Source of the DNA: an uncultured Verrucomicrobiota bacterium
Lineage (GTDB): Bacteria; Verrucomicrobiota; Kiritimatiellia; RFP12; UBA1067
Direction of reading: 5' to 3'
NCBI GenBank assembly: GCA_945487985.1
Contig: CALYTX010000074.1
Coordinates: forward strand, 1-6,974
DNA length: 6,974 bases
The notes beneath the pieces are model-generated. The model was given only the letters and a program-made list of their open reading frames with translations. It searched no databases and was not told the DNA's origin. Numbering within the stretch: position 1 is the first letter of the stretch; each line of letters begins with the position of its first letter. Position numbers and translations under genes: made by a program. Below are positions 6,971-6,974 of the stretch, piece after piece.

Positions 6971-6974
6971 TTAT

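Overview
The window reads as an ordinary bacterial chromosome segment, moderately GC-rich inside genes and clearly AT-richer in the last ~130 bases. It holds four protein-coding genes in two convergent blocks and no RNA genes, insertion sequences or CRISPR arrays. The style of the glutamate synthase small subunit (a four-cysteine N-terminal cluster with a CHGSGCPLGN segment, and a WPLWPYMLRTSSSHLEGC segment) and the scarcity of Shine-Dalgarno sequences recall Planctomycetota-Verrucomicrobiota-Lentisphaerota type bacteria. That placement is an impression from family memory and not proven here.

Left block, plus strand (1-3918): the C-terminal 838 residues of the glutamate synthase large subunit GltB, whose glutaminase half lies beyond the left edge, followed after 42 bases by the complete small subunit GltD. 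Together they form NADPH-dependent glutamate synthase (GOGAT). GltD passes electrons from NADPH through FAD and Fe-S clusters to the 3Fe-4S/FMN centre of GltB, which makes glutamate from 2-oxoglutarate and glutamine-derived ammonia.

Right block, minus strand (6841 down to 3928): a large uncharacterised protein of 651 residues (668 from an upstream GTG) followed after 10 bases by an OppB/DppB-type ABC transporter permease. The two are almost certainly co-transcribed. No partner permease, ATPase or solute-binding protein is visible, and the permease is the last gene of the block, ending 9 bases from the end of gltD. The large protein has no membrane segment or signal peptide. Its C-terminal half has a layout suggestive of a very divergent kinase-like fold (glycine loop, helix, hinge, ENLF and TDHAGSF motifs), but the usual catalytic aspartate seems to be missing.

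The right edge (6842-6974) is regulatory DNA. A perfect extended -10 element (TGTTATAAT, minus strand) is spaced so that transcription would start on the A of the ATG at 6841, suggesting a leaderless mRNA. Three small dyad-symmetric elements lie just upstream.
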